From assembly GCA_039821145.1 (NCBI GenBank), contig JBCBOS010000022.1, positions 101,467-165,466 on the forward strand: DNA of 64,000 nucleotides. The letters run 5' to 3'. Position 1 is the first letter of the stretch. Each line of letters starts with the position of its first letter. The notes under the pieces are model-generated. The model did no database searches and was not told the DNA's origin. It was given only the letters and a program-made list of their open reading frames with translations. The translations under genes were made by a program, and so were the position numbers. The DNA is from JBCCSZ01 sp039821145. Its GTDB lineage: Bacteria; Bacteroidota; Bacteroidia; Chitinophagales; Saprospiraceae. Shown here piece after piece: positions 7,558 through 17,058 of the stretch.

Positions 7558-10407
7558 CTATTTTCCTTTTGGCATGTATCCTTTTACCCCATCGGGTATT
7601 TCCGACCAATATCTTCGTTGGGTGGTATTATTGCCTGGTATGGGCTTGATGTGCTTCTTGGATGCATAGCCATGTCCCACACTGGCCCCTTGCGCATCGG
7701 GATGGTAGTGATAAACAAACCATTGATGGATGTAATTGTTGCCTGAGTCATAAATGTAGCAGGTTCTCTCAGTGGTATCGCTACCTAGGTTTGTCCAATC
7801 ACTTTTGACGATTTTGTATCCTTCCTGTTCGATGAGGACGTTGAGTGCATTGATGTAGTGCGCAAAATGCGTGTTTTTGTTGATGCTTCCCAATACATTG
7901 TTGTGGACGGCTGCTCTGACAGCATTGGCATTGGAGCCATTTGGCAAGTTCGTAAAGTAGTGATTGACATTGACACTGTCCCATTCGACATCTCTCGCCA
8001 ATCGCAATCCGGCCAATAGGGCGGCAGTGTTGGCAGCATGAGGAAGGAGAGCAATGATTTCTGAAGGCCTTGCAGACGTCTGGTACATGGTCATGGCATT
8101 GCAAAGATTCATGATGTTGTTGATGCTGTGGTTGGCCAGCAAATTGGCCATGTCCCTTCTGCAGTTGTTGTTGGCGGAGTCATAGTGGCGGAAAAAGTTC
8201 ATGTTGTTTCCAACGCCTGTTATCGTTACATTGGCCACCCCGCCGTTGGCTCTGAGTGCATCGAGCAGTCGCAGTCCACCATAGGTGTTGAAATGGGCCA
8301 TGGTTTGTACGGAAACCATGCCCATGATGGCAGCCGTATGGGCAGCGCCGATTTGGGCCAGACAATTGCTTGCCAATGACAGGCTGGAGGCGTTGTTGGT
8401 CACCAAGCCGTACAGGACGGGAAACTGTCTGACGGCAGTCATGATGTTCTGTGCTACTGCAGTGCTTCCACCTGCAAAGTCCAAAACGGTGAAGGAGCGC
8501 CCATCGTGCCGGGTATTTTGCAAGTAGGTAGTGTAGTGTGCTTCTCTTTGGGCAGCACGATTGGGTTTGGTGACGGTATTGGAGTGGTCGATACTGGCAG
8601 TTGTTTGTGTATCAATGGCTGCCTTTTCAGTAGCGGATGTTTGGCCCAGTAATCTGTTGTACTCTTTCACAGCCTTGCCATACTTATTCATGTGAGGGCC
8701 CGCTTCCAGGTGTGCGACAAGATTTGATTTCATCCTCGACTTTACAGCTCGGTCATTTCTCAGGTCTACTTGCTGTTTTTCAGTTTCTGCCTGGGCTCTC
8801 AGGTTCGCTACTCTTTGATCGTGCTCGACTTGGGCGTCTGCTGCCCCTCTTGTGTGGGCCTCCTGGGCTACATCGGTGGCATCGTTGATGGCATTTGCAT
8901 TGGAGTTGGGCGGAAGGTTGGCAAACATCGCCACTGTCTTGGCTGCAGAGAAACCATGATTTTGGGCTCTTTGCAATCCACCTTGGAGGGCCGCTGCATT
9001 TTGGGCATGTGGTAGGATGAGTGCCAAGTCTCGTACGCGATGTTGGGCAGCAACCATGGTCATGGCTGCGAGGGACGCACGGATGTCTGCCTCTGTATGG
9101 GTACCCAGCAAGCCTGCCAGTGCATTGATGTTGTTTTGGCTTGTCACATAAGTAGCATAGAATGCATGTTGGGCAGCAATTTGTGCGAGTTTGGGATTGT
9201 TCACACCTGCCGTAGTGCTGAGGGTATGCAGGAAGGGAATGCCGAATTGGGCATTGATGGCACCAAAGTGGACCAACTCATTGTAGTGGATGCGGCCGAG
9301 TATATTGGTTGTTCCAACAAGGCCGAGATGTTGCATGCACTGGGCCCACAGTGCTCTGTTGGGGTTGGTGACATTCACAAAGGCCATCAAGTTGGGATTG
9401 GCATTGATGTCGTTGATGATCTGCGGTACTGCTCGGACGTTGTGGTTGGCAAGTACAAGGGCTTTCAGTGTAATGGGATCATGATTGCTTGCCTGCAATG
9501 CGCGATCGATGCCGATCATCTTATTGGCAAAATGGCCTGCTCGATTTTGGTGTTTGGTTCGAGCGTATTGGTGTGCTTGCTTGACAGCATCTGCTCGCAA
9601 TTTGAGGAAGTCATAGTCTTCTTGGTCTAGCGCTCGATCGTGAAACAAATGACTTTTTACAACGACAGCATTTGTGCGCGTAGGCAGCTGGACTCCAAGG
9701 TTATCGGCAATGTGCAACAAAACCTGGAGCATGCTGAAGTTGCCCAAGCCTACAGCCTGTACCGTATCTTGTACATCTCCAATAAGGGTTTGGTTGTCGG
9801 CAACCAATCGCCTTTGCACGATGTGCCCAGTTGAGGAACGAGGTGAGTCGGGAGCAGCGATGGGGGAGGAGCTCGTTTGATGTCCCATTTCCAACGCCTT
9901 TTGCCCCATTTGATCTGCTTCGTTTTCCAATCCCTTGTCGTCGTTGATTTGTACACCGGTTTTCATTTGCACCGTCGGTTGCACCCTGCCTTGCTTTTGC
10001 TGGACCACATGCCAGGCCTCGTGGGGCAGCTGCTTTTCCTGACCGCTGGCCAGGTGGATGTTGCTGCCTTGCGCATAGGCATGGGCGTTCATGGTCTTTG
10101 GCTGGGAGGAATTGTAATGCACCTTGACATCATCCATCGACTGGCCGGACAGTTGTTCGATGCCCGACTTGAGTTGCAGAGGCAGACCCGTATTGGCAGC
10201 CCGATTGGCCATGTCTTGAAAAGATTGCTGTCGCTGCACCACCTTGCTTTGGTCGGCCAAGGCTTGCAGGGCTTTTTGTTGGACGACTTGTGGACTGGCT
10301 TGAAGTGGGTGCTGTTCTGATTCAGGGGATTGCTCCGTGGGTCTTCGGACCTCTAGCTGCTCAGCTTTGGGACTGCTCTGTGGGCTTTTTTCTGGATGAT
10401 CTTTCAT
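7558..10407 (-). CDS. Large DUF4157 (eCIS-core) protein, probable secreted toxin or effector
   Basis: The protein has 949 residues. Residues 1-60 are Pro/Gln/Ser-rich. DUF4157 covers about 75-170: LKSGIEQLSGQSMDDVKVHY, then HAYAQGSNIHLA, then LPHEAWHVVQQ, which carries HEAWH at 129-133, and LENEADQMG, where the third zinc ligand is expected. DUF4157 is common at the start of polymorphic toxins and of effectors of extracellular contractile systems and is metallopeptidase-like. The middle holds two copies of a roughly 190-residue Ala/Asn/His-rich module; both contain a matching pair LPHAQNAAALQGGLQRA / LPHAANTAALLAGLRLA followed by a NLP(P/N)(N/G)SNANA block. The last 110 residues (from about LIEQEGYKIV, with a YIYDSGNNYIHQWF strand) have a different character and may be the effector domain. 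No signal peptide is seen. Confidence 0.8.
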   Translation of the reverse strand: MKDHPEKSPQSSPKAEQLEVRRPTEQSPESEQHPLQASPQVVQQKALQALADQSKVVQRQQSFQDMANRAANTGLPLQLKSGIEQLSGQSMDDVKVHYNSSQPKTMNAHAYAQGSNIHLASGQEKQLPHEAWHVVQQKQGRVQPTVQMKTGVQINDDKGLENEADQMGQKALEMGHQTSSSPIAAPDSPRSSTGHIVQRRLVADNQTLIGDVQDTVQAVGLGNFSMLQVLLHIADNLGVQLPTRTNAVVVKSHLFHDRALDQEDYDFLKLRADAVKQAHQYARTKHQNRAGHFANKMIGIDRALQASNHDPITLKALVLANHNVRAVPQIINDINANPNLMAFVNVTNPNRALWAQCMQHLGLVGTTNILGRIHYNELVHFGAINAQFGIPFLHTLSTTAGVNNPKLAQIAAQHAFYATYVTSQNNINALAGLLGTHTEADIRASLAAMTMVAAQHRVRDLALILPHAQNAAALQGGLQRAQNHGFSAAKTVAMFANLPPNSNANAINDATDVAQEAHTRGAADAQVEHDQRVANLRAQAETEKQQVDLRNDRAVKSRMKSNLVAHLEAGPHMNKYGKAVKEYNRLLGQTSATEKAAIDTQTTASIDHSNTVTKPNRAAQREAHYTTYLQNTRHDGRSFTVLDFAGGSTAVAQNIMTAVRQFPVLYGLVTNNASSLSLASNCLAQIGAAHTAAIMGMVSVQTMAHFNTYGGLRLLDALRANGGVANVTITGVGNNMNFFRHYDSANNNCRRDMANLLANHSINNIMNLCNAMTMYQTSARPSEIIALLPHAANTAALLAGLRLARDVEWDSVNVNHYFTNLPNGSNANAVRAAVHNNVLGSINKNTHFAHYINALNVLIEQEGYKIVKSDWTNLGSDTTERTCYIYDSGNNYIHQWFVYHYHPDAQGASVGHGYASKKHIKPIPGNNTTQRRYWSEIPDGVKGYMPKGK

Positions 10408-10653
10408 CTTTGGGGTCAGATTTGTTGTGAACGATGGTGCATCACCAATTTGGCTACTGCTTCTGCTTCAGGCTGTTGTGAGGGACAACCGAGAGCATTG
10501 TCTAATGCACTTTGTGTGCCATTGTCTGGGTTGGTGGTGTAGAATGGATCCTAAATATATGTATTTTACACATAAAAAGGAAGTGAAATGTATTTTGAAG
10601 TCATTGATTGTTTGGCAACTGTTCCATTTTTGATGGAGAAAGTCCGTCGCTCG

Positions 10654-11577
10654 TCACAGCTGTCTGAAGATGCTCTCGTCGATGGATTCGACGGATTGTT
10701 CCCATTGTCTGGGAATTGTCTTTTCGTCACAGCCCATGATGCTGATGCCTCCGACGATGGCACAGATGGTGTCGCGATCTCCCAGTGCAGCTACTGCTTT
10801 CCAAAGTGCTTGACTGAAATCCTGGCGGTAGTGTGCAGCACACCAGATGGCAAAGGGAACGGTATCCTGGGCAGTCATGCGTTCGCCATTTCCCAAGATT
10901 TGTCTGATGGTCTCCATTCGGTAGCTGGTAGGCACCTGAAGTGATTTGCGAATCTTGCTGCGAGTGTCAGAATCGGGAAGGCCTTGAGCGACCTGCTCAA
11001 TGAGATTTTCTGCCGAAAGCATTTTGTCATTGATATGAGCTTTGGTGACCAAAGCTGTGGCCAGTGAGACAGCCATGGCACCCGCAGTTGCTTCTGGGTG
11101 GGCATGTGTCACGTGGGCAGATTGAGCTGCCATTGTTTTGACTGCATCCAGGTCATCATAGAAATAAGCACCAATCGGGCTGACGCGCATCGCCGCCCCA
11201 TTGCCCATTGAGCCCATGCCGTCGAAGGCCGAACTGGAGGCGGTTTGCCATTGTTCGCCTTGTGAAATTGTCCGAAGGATGCGTCGGACAGTCGCACCAT
11301 ATCCGCGCTGGGGATCAAGCTCGTGTTTGTGGACAAAAGAACGGACCAAGTCGTCTTGCTTGATGGAACAATGTGCTTCCAACTGCTCAAAAACAGCCAG
11401 GGCCATGACCGTATCATCTGTAAACTCCCACTGGGTAGGGGGGAGGCTTTTGGACTGAATGTGTTGCAGGACAATTGCGCGCTCTCCAAAAAAACTCTCT
11501 CCAAAGGCATCTCCAATCGATACGCCTTGGAGGGATCGACGAGCGAGGGTCAGCCTTTGTGGGTGCATGTTGCTCAT
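10654..11577 (-). CDS. ADP-ribosylglycohydrolase family protein
   Basis: This 307-residue protein should remove ADP-ribose from modified proteins or small molecules using two Mg ions. Family motifs are present in order: GVSIGDAFGESFFG at residues 18-31, WEFTDDTVMAL near 51 (metal ligands TDD), GNGAAMR, then VTHAHPEA, and GDRDTICAIVGGI near the C-terminus, where most members have GDTDT; Arg replaces the first Thr here but both acidic residues remain. Its length is usual for the DraG-like family. It lies 246 bp upstream of, and in the same direction as, the DUF4157 toxin-like gene. Such hydrolases sometimes neutralise ADP-ribosylating toxins, but the neighbour's C-terminus shows no clear ADP-ribosyltransferase motif, so an immunity role is only an idea. 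Confidence 0.88.
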   Translation of the reverse strand: MSNMHPQRLTLARRSLQGVSIGDAFGESFFGERAIVLQHIQSKSLPPTQWEFTDDTVMALAVFEQLEAHCSIKQDDLVRSFVHKHELDPQRGYGATVRRILRTISQGEQWQTASSSAFDGMGSMGNGAAMRVSPIGAYFYDDLDAVKTMAAQSAHVTHAHPEATAGAMAVSLATALVTKAHINDKMLSAENLIEQVAQGLPDSDTRSKIRKSLQVPTSYRMETIRQILGNGERMTAQDTVPFAIWCAAHYRQDFSQALWKAVAALGDRDTICAIVGGISIMGCDEKTIPRQWEQSVESIDESIFRQL

Positions 11578-11783
11578 AAGAGTTGTATTGCTTGAGAAGA
11601 GACAAGAAAAAAACGATTCTCATTTTACAAAAATTCCCTTCTCAAGGGATTTCTGAAGCCAAGCAGGAAATTGCATCAATTCTGCCAAACAAAATCGAAA
11701 AGATGCCTATGTTTACAGGATGTCATTTATACCTATGCGAAGTCCCAACCCACCTTGGATTGGGCATACATAAATCAACTGCT

Positions 11784-12356
11784 ATGAAAAAATTTCCAGA
11801 ACTTCAGACGGCCAGACTCCTCCTAAACCAATTGCAGGCTGCCGATATCCCCAATATCGTGCGCTATGCCGACGAGGAGAAGATTGCCGGTATGACCCAA
11901 AACATTCCCCATCCTTATTCAGAAGAATCTGCCATCTTTTGGATCAACAGTGCCCACCAGGGATTTGCGCGACAGGACCAATATACTTTCGCCATTCGCT
12001 TGAAAGAAGACCAAGCATTCATTGGTGGGGTGGGATTGCATCCTGCCAATACACATCAGCGGGCGGAACTGGGCTATTGGCTGGCGGTTCCATTTTGGGG
12101 ACAAGGCTACATGACAGAGGCAGTTGCTGCGGTGCTGCAATTTGGATTTGAGCAATTGAAGCTTCACAAAATCCATGCAACCCACTTGGAAGAAAATTTG
12201 GCATCGGGCAAAGTGATGCAAAAATGCGGGATGCAGAAGGAAGCCATCTTGGTAGACCACATTCGCAAGGGAGGTCGCTTTTGTACCTTGGTCCAGTATC
12301 GATTGACGCAGGAGGAGTACCAGCAGTTGGATTTGCCTCCAAGGGCCCAGGAGTAG
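11784..12356 (+). CDS. GNAT acetyltransferase, RimJ/RimL-like
   Basis: From the ATG at 11784 the protein has 190 residues. It begins FPELQTARLLLNQLQAADI, the standard first strand and helix of the RimJ/RimL group. IGGVGLHP and AELGYWLAVPFWGQGYMTEA follow; the last holds the acetyl-CoA pyrophosphate loop (WGQGYMT). ATHLEENLASGKVMQKCGM is the usual ending helix-strand. This group acetylates N-terminal amines of ribosomal proteins or other small amines; the actual acceptor cannot be told. The reading frame stays open upstream to 11583, but that portion has no family similarity. The gene is transcribed divergently from the ADP-ribosylglycohydrolase, with about 200 bp between the starts. Confidence 0.88.
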   Translation: MKKFPELQTARLLLNQLQAADIPNIVRYADEEKIAGMTQNIPHPYSEESAIFWINSAHQGFARQDQYTFAIRLKEDQAFIGGVGLHPANTHQRAELGYWLAVPFWGQGYMTEAVAAVLQFGFEQLKLHKIHATHLEENLASGKVMQKCGMQKEAILVDHIRKGGRFCTLVQYRLTQEEYQQLDLPPRAQE

Positions 12357-12524
12357 GAGAGGGGGTGCCGTATACATCAATACAATTCTCCATCTATCCA
12401 ATGGGCAGCACTGCCAGCATCCCAAACCAAATCAATGGCAGGAAGAAAAAATTGATGCAGTAATCATTGGCTAGGGTGATGCTCATCCAAGAGAAGACGA
12501 CCTACCCCAGCCAATCTTTACTTT

Positions 12525-13586
12525 TCATCCTTTCTGTCTTTTGTTGGCTCTCTTTGCATATCCAGGCGTTTTCAGTCGGCTGTTGCGGTAGACAATGCCG
12601 AGGGACACATAACTCAAAATGCCACCATTCCACTCTGTCCTTAGTGCGAGTCGCTCGCCAAGGGAAATGTCTAAACCTGCGCCTAGCTCAAAACCATTTG
12701 CGTTGATTTTTCGCTCTCTTATGAATACTTCCTCCTCGTAAAACAGGCCGGAGGTAAAGTAGACAAATGGTTCGATGGGACCATGAACAAATTTGTACCT
12801 TAATCCGCCTACCAGGGAGAGAAAGACATCCCCTTCTACTTCTGCATTGAATACTGTGTTGAACTTGGTCATGACGGAAAACTTTCCTCGAGGCAACAGG
12901 CGATTGTAGGCAATTCCCCATGCGAGAGGGTAACTCGTCGTCTCAATAATATCTCCCAGTAGTCTTCCCCCCAAAATGGCAAACTCCTCTCTGATTCTGC
13001 GACTGGGCAGGTTGGTAACTTTTGCCTGCAGACAATCATTTGTTTTGGTGACTTTTTGGCGCAAAAAACGCTCTTGCACCTTGTAGCCTTTCAACAGGTC
13101 ATTGCATTTTTCAAAATCAGCATCCTTTTCAGGGAAGTTTCTTTCAAAAACCTGGAACCGCTCCTCTGCTTCTTTCTCTCTGTCCTCTGAGGCAACAACA
13201 AGTTTCTCTTTGCTGCTGAGGTAGAAACTCGTCACTTTTCCATCCTGTCGGAAAAACAAACTTTGCCTTCCTTCCACCAATACCTGGGTAAGGACTGCTT
13301 CCTCTTTGCCTTGGATGCGTCGGTATTGGATGCCATCGTCGTACTGGATGGCCTGTACATCGCTCAGGTCAATTTCCATCTTTTGGCCGCCTTCCTTGAT
13401 GAGGTAGATCGACGTTCGTTTCTTTTTGATGCTGGTGACATCCTGCACCAGTCCGGAAAGACTTTCCTGGGATTGTAGGGTGATGGTGCCTCTGTGAAAG
13501 TTGAGATTTTTTTGTCCCCAGCTGGTGATGGGGTGGAGGAGTAGACCGATGACGATCATCAGCAGTACTGTCTTGTGGTACTTCAT
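12525..13586 (-). CDS. Exported outer-membrane-like protein of unknown function
   Basis: The protein has 353 residues and a signal peptide (LLMIVIGLLLHPITSWGQ). Residues about 30-125 form a strand-rich region typical of small exported Bacteroidota proteins (FHRGTITLQSQESLSGLVQD, VQAIQYDDGIQYRRI). A charged helical linker with several Cys follows (about 135-200). The C-terminal 150 residues alternate hydrophobic and polar residues with aromatic ends (FSVMTKFNTVFNAEVEGDVF, LALRTEWNGGILSYVSLGI), consistent with a beta-barrel. It ends in a basic tail (KRANKRQKG), which is odd for a barrel protein. No named family was recognised. Confidence 0.7.
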   Translation of the reverse strand: MKYHKTVLLMIVIGLLLHPITSWGQKNLNFHRGTITLQSQESLSGLVQDVTSIKKKRTSIYLIKEGGQKMEIDLSDVQAIQYDDGIQYRRIQGKEEAVLTQVLVEGRQSLFFRQDGKVTSFYLSSKEKLVVASEDREKEAEERFQVFERNFPEKDADFEKCNDLLKGYKVQERFLRQKVTKTNDCLQAKVTNLPSRRIREEFAILGGRLLGDIIETTSYPLAWGIAYNRLLPRGKFSVMTKFNTVFNAEVEGDVFLSLVGGLRYKFVHGPIEPFVYFTSGLFYEEEVFIRERKINANGFELGAGLDISLGERLALRTEWNGGILSYVSLGIVYRNSRLKTPGYAKRANKRQKG

Positions 13587-13838
13587 TACTTTTCCTTTTT
13601 GTTGTTTGAATCAAATGATGGGCAAGTGCCCAATGAGTCATCTGCTGCAAAATGGCCTAGCCACACGCTTATAGGCAGTGAGCTTGGGCAATTCTCCAAA
13701 GCAAATCACTTGTTTAATAAAACTTACTTTCGGTATTATTTAGCTGGTTGGACGAGTGATGATCACCCGTGCGCTCTCTGATGTGGGGGAGAGAGAATGC
13801 CCAGCCAATTTCTCCACAAATATACAAGATTGTACAAA

Positions 13839-15248
13839 CTATTTCCAGTCCGTGTGAAAGATGCCATCTCGATCCAGGCGCTCGTAGGTATGTGAACCGA
13901 AATAGTCCCGCTGGGCTTGCACCAAGTTGAGGGGCAATCGGCCAGCGCGGTAGCCATCGAAGTAGGCCAGAGAGGCGGAAAATACCATGCTGGGAATGCC
14001 GGCATCTATGGCTCTCTTGATCATGGAGCGGGCCGCCTTTTGGTGGCGCTTGAGGATTTTGGCCATTTGTGGGTCTACCATGAGGTTGGGCAGCTCGGGC
14101 TGTTGGGAGTAGGCCTTGCGGATGTCTTCCAAAAGGGCCGCTCGGATGATGCAGCCTCCACGCCAAATGCGGGCGATGGCTTCCATGTCCAAGGCGTATT
14201 TGTTTTCCTTGGAGGCTTCGCTCAGCAGGGCCATGCCTTGGGCGTAGGCGGTGATGAAGGCAAAGTAGAGTGCGTCGCCCACTTCTTTGACAATGGCTTT
14301 TTTATCGACTTTTGTTTTGCTCGATTTGACTTTGAGCAGCTCAGCAGCTTGCAGTCGTTCGCCTTTGAGGGAAGACAGACCGCGCATGGTGACAGCCGCA
14401 TCGATGGAGGGAACGGGGATGCCAAAATCCATGGCGTTTTGAGAAGTCCACTTGCCAGTCCCTTTTTGCTTGGCCTTGTCGAGGATTTGGTCGATCAGCA
14501 TGCCCTTGTCCAACTCGTCTGGCTGGCCAAAGATGGCTGCTGTGATTTCCACCAGAAAAGAGCGGAGCTTGCCTTTGTTGTACCGACTGTAGGCAGCGTG
14601 CAACTCTTCATTGCTCAGTCCACCAACGTTTTTCAACACATCATAACTTTCGGCCAGCATTTGCATCATGGCGTACTCAATGCCGTTGTGGACCATTTTG
14701 ACATAATTGCCAGCCGATCCACGACCCATGTAGGCCACACAAGCTTCGCCATCGACCTTGGCAGAAACAGCCTCCAAGATTTTTCGGACCTTGTTGTAGG
14801 CCCCCTTCATCCCGCCGGGCATGATGCTGGGGCCGAAGCGAGCGCCTTTGGCACCGCCGGATACCCCAACCCCCAGGAAGTTGACCTTTTTGGTTTTGAG
14901 GTAGGCCTGTCTGCGGTCTGTGTCTTTGAAAAAAGAATTGCCACCATCTATGATCAGATCGCCGGGCGCGATCTCTTCGAGCAAGTTTTCAATAACGATG
15001 TCCACCACTTTGCCAGCCGGGACCAGCAACATGATCTTTCGAGGAGTTTTGAGGGAGGCCACGAAGGTCTTCATGTCTGTGGTTCCTTTGGCCACTTTGC
15101 CAGCCGCTTCCGTTTCCAATGCCTGGGCTTTGCTTTCGTCGGTATCCAGACCGATGATGGAGTAGCCATTGTCTGCCACATTCAACAAAAAATTTCTGCC
15201 CATGACCCCGAGTCCGATCATTCCAAAATCGTATAATTGCTTGCTCAT
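13839..15248 (-). CDS. gnd: 6-phosphogluconate dehydrogenase, decarboxylating
   Basis: The enzyme oxidises 6-phosphogluconate to ribulose 5-phosphate and CO2, making NADPH. From the ATG at 15248 it has 469 residues, the usual length of the long decarboxylating form. MIGLGVMGRN at residues 10-19 is the dinucleotide-binding motif. LIIDGGNSFFKDT and GVSGGAKGARFGPSIMPGG are the substrate-binding and catalytic-lysine region, and MVHNGIEYAMMQ follows. IRAALLEDIRKAY lies in the second helical domain and the C-terminus ends DRDGIFHTDW. An upstream open extension to 15356 has no family similarity. It is divergent from zwf and pgl; together the three genes encode the entire oxidative pentose phosphate branch. 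Confidence 0.97.
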   Translation of the reverse strand: MSKQLYDFGMIGLGVMGRNFLLNVADNGYSIIGLDTDESKAQALETEAAGKVAKGTTDMKTFVASLKTPRKIMLLVPAGKVVDIVIENLLEEIAPGDLIIDGGNSFFKDTDRRQAYLKTKKVNFLGVGVSGGAKGARFGPSIMPGGMKGAYNKVRKILEAVSAKVDGEACVAYMGRGSAGNYVKMVHNGIEYAMMQMLAESYDVLKNVGGLSNEELHAAYSRYNKGKLRSFLVEITAAIFGQPDELDKGMLIDQILDKAKQKGTGKWTSQNAMDFGIPVPSIDAAVTMRGLSSLKGERLQAAELLKVKSSKTKVDKKAIVKEVGDALYFAFITAYAQGMALLSEASKENKYALDMEAIARIWRGGCIIRAALLEDIRKAYSQQPELPNLMVDPQMAKILKRHQKAARSMIKRAIDAGIPSMVFSASLAYFDGYRAGRLPLNLVQAQRDYFGSHTYERLDRDGIFHTDWK

Positions 15249-15501
15249 TTGTGCTGTGTGTTTGTGCGATTGCGGTGAATGAAGAGCTGAGCTGCAATAA
15301 TAAGTACTTTTGTGCAAAATCCATGGAATTGCCTTTGGACTTGAAAAAGTTTGCACAAAATTCGGGACAAACTTATGGGAAGTTGTCTTTTGGATAGTAG
15401 TTTTATGGATCGAAAGTCATTGATCCAAGTTGGGCGTTCGTTTGTCCTGGCCATCGCAATTTGGATTGCTTTACATCACCTCACACGATCATCTACAATT
15501 T

Positions 15502-17019
15502 ATGGACGGAGTAATTTTTGTCATTTTTGGCGCGTCGGGCGATTTGGCGGTTCGCAAGCTCATCCCGGCCTTGTTTGAGTTGTACCGGGAAAACTACCTG
15601 CCTGAGAATTTTGCAGTTCTGGGCGTGAGCCGATCTCCCTTCAGCGATGAGGCATTTCGGGAAAAGACCTTTTACGACAGTGAGTTCATCGAAATGGAAA
15701 AGGCCGATCGGTCGGCGCAAAAGCCTTTTGCAGATCGCCTGTCTTACCTGGCCATTCAGACATCTGAGGAGGCCGAGTACCAAAAGGTGGCCCAACGGTT
15801 GGAAGTCTTGGACAAGCAGTACCAAACGGGAGGCAATTGCATTTTTTATCTTTCCACTCCGCCATTTCTCTACAAAATCATTCCGGCCTGCCTGGCAGCT
15901 CATGGCTTGAATTCCGAGGAGAAGGGATGGCGTCGCTTGGTCATTGAAAAACCCTTTGGCTACGATTTGAAGACGGCGGTCGAGTTGAATCGCGACATCC
16001 GACAGCACTTTGGCGAAAACCAAATCTATCGGATCGATCATTACTTGGGCAAAGAAACCGTCCAGAACCTACTGGTCACTCGATTTGCCAACGGCATCTT
16101 CGAACCGCTTTGGAACCGCAATTACATCCAGCACATCCAAATTACCAATGCGGAGAATCTGACTGTAGAAGGCCGTGGAGGGTATTACGACAAATCGGGG
16201 GCCCTTCGGGACATGTTCCAAAACCATCTCATGCAGATTGTGGCCCACCTGGCCATGGAGCCACCCATTTCTGCCGATGCCGATGCCATTCGCAACGAAA
16301 AGCTGAAGCTGTTGCAGTCCATTCGCCCCATCAAGGAAGAAGACGTCACCCGTTATGTCATTCGTGGACAGTATACAACTTCTCACATTGATGGAAAAAA
16401 GGTGAATGGATACCGACGAGAAGAGGGCGTGCCCGAGCAATCGCGAACGGAAACTTTCGTGGCCCTCAAATTTTACATCGACAATTGGCGTTGGGCGGGT
16501 GTTCCGTTTTACGTTCGTTCCGGCAAGGCCTTGCCCACCAAGGTGACCGAGGCAGTGATTACTTTCAAAGACCCTCCACATGCATTGTTTCGCCGGGATG
16601 AGATGGTCTACAACGACAAAAACCAATTGATCATTCGGATCCAACCAGACGAAGGTCTTTTGCTTCGGTTTGGGATGAAGGTGCCTGGATCGGGCTTTGA
16701 GGTCAAAGATGTCGGCATGGACTTTCACTACACTGACCTGACCGATGCCCACGTCCCGGCAGCCTACGAACGCTTGCTATTGGATGTCATCAAGGGCGAT
16801 GCGACTTTGTATGCGCGCGGCGATTCAGTGGAGCAGGCATGGCGCTTTGTCGAGCCCATTCTCAACAGTTGGGAAAAAGACCAGAAAATCAAAATTTACG
16901 GCTATCCAGTTGGCAGTTGGGGACCGTCCGTGGTGTCCAAATTGATCGAATCGGAGGATGTCACCTGGCGCAATCCCTGCCGGGAGTTGACGACGGATGG
17001 CAGTTTTTCCGAGCTGTAG
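15502..17019 (+). CDS. zwf: Glucose-6-phosphate 1-dehydrogenase
   Basis: The enzyme oxidises glucose 6-phosphate to 6-phosphogluconolactone. From the ATG at 15502 it has 505 residues, typical for the family. FVIFGASGDLAVRKLIPALF at 6-25 is the NADP-binding fingerprint GASGDL. VIEKPFGYD and RIDHYLGKE (about 177-185, with the catalytic His region) follow. GYYDKSGALRDMFQNHLMQ and VPFYVRSGKALPTK are further family blocks. The upstream frame to 15430 lacks family features. pgl follows 39 bp later in the same direction, so the two are very likely co-transcribed. Confidence 0.97.
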   Translation: MDGVIFVIFGASGDLAVRKLIPALFELYRENYLPENFAVLGVSRSPFSDEAFREKTFYDSEFIEMEKADRSAQKPFADRLSYLAIQTSEEAEYQKVAQRLEVLDKQYQTGGNCIFYLSTPPFLYKIIPACLAAHGLNSEEKGWRRLVIEKPFGYDLKTAVELNRDIRQHFGENQIYRIDHYLGKETVQNLLVTRFANGIFEPLWNRNYIQHIQITNAENLTVEGRGGYYDKSGALRDMFQNHLMQIVAHLAMEPPISADADAIRNEKLKLLQSIRPIKEEDVTRYVIRGQYTTSHIDGKKVNGYRREEGVPEQSRTETFVALKFYIDNWRWAGVPFYVRSGKALPTKVTEAVITFKDPPHALFRRDEMVYNDKNQLIIRIQPDEGLLLRFGMKVPGSGFEVKDVGMDFHYTDLTDAHVPAAYERLLLDVIKGDATLYARGDSVEQAWRFVEPILNSWEKDQKIKIYGYPVGSWGPSVVSKLIESEDVTWRNPCRELTTDGSFSEL

Positions 17020-17058
17020 ACAACATCATTTTACAAGATTGAACAACTCTTTTTGACC

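Noticed and set aside
13917..15236. Long open frame (439 codons) on the plus strand opposite gnd
   Set aside because: It lies wholly within the minus-strand gnd gene and shows no family features; long antisense frames are common in such coding sequence.
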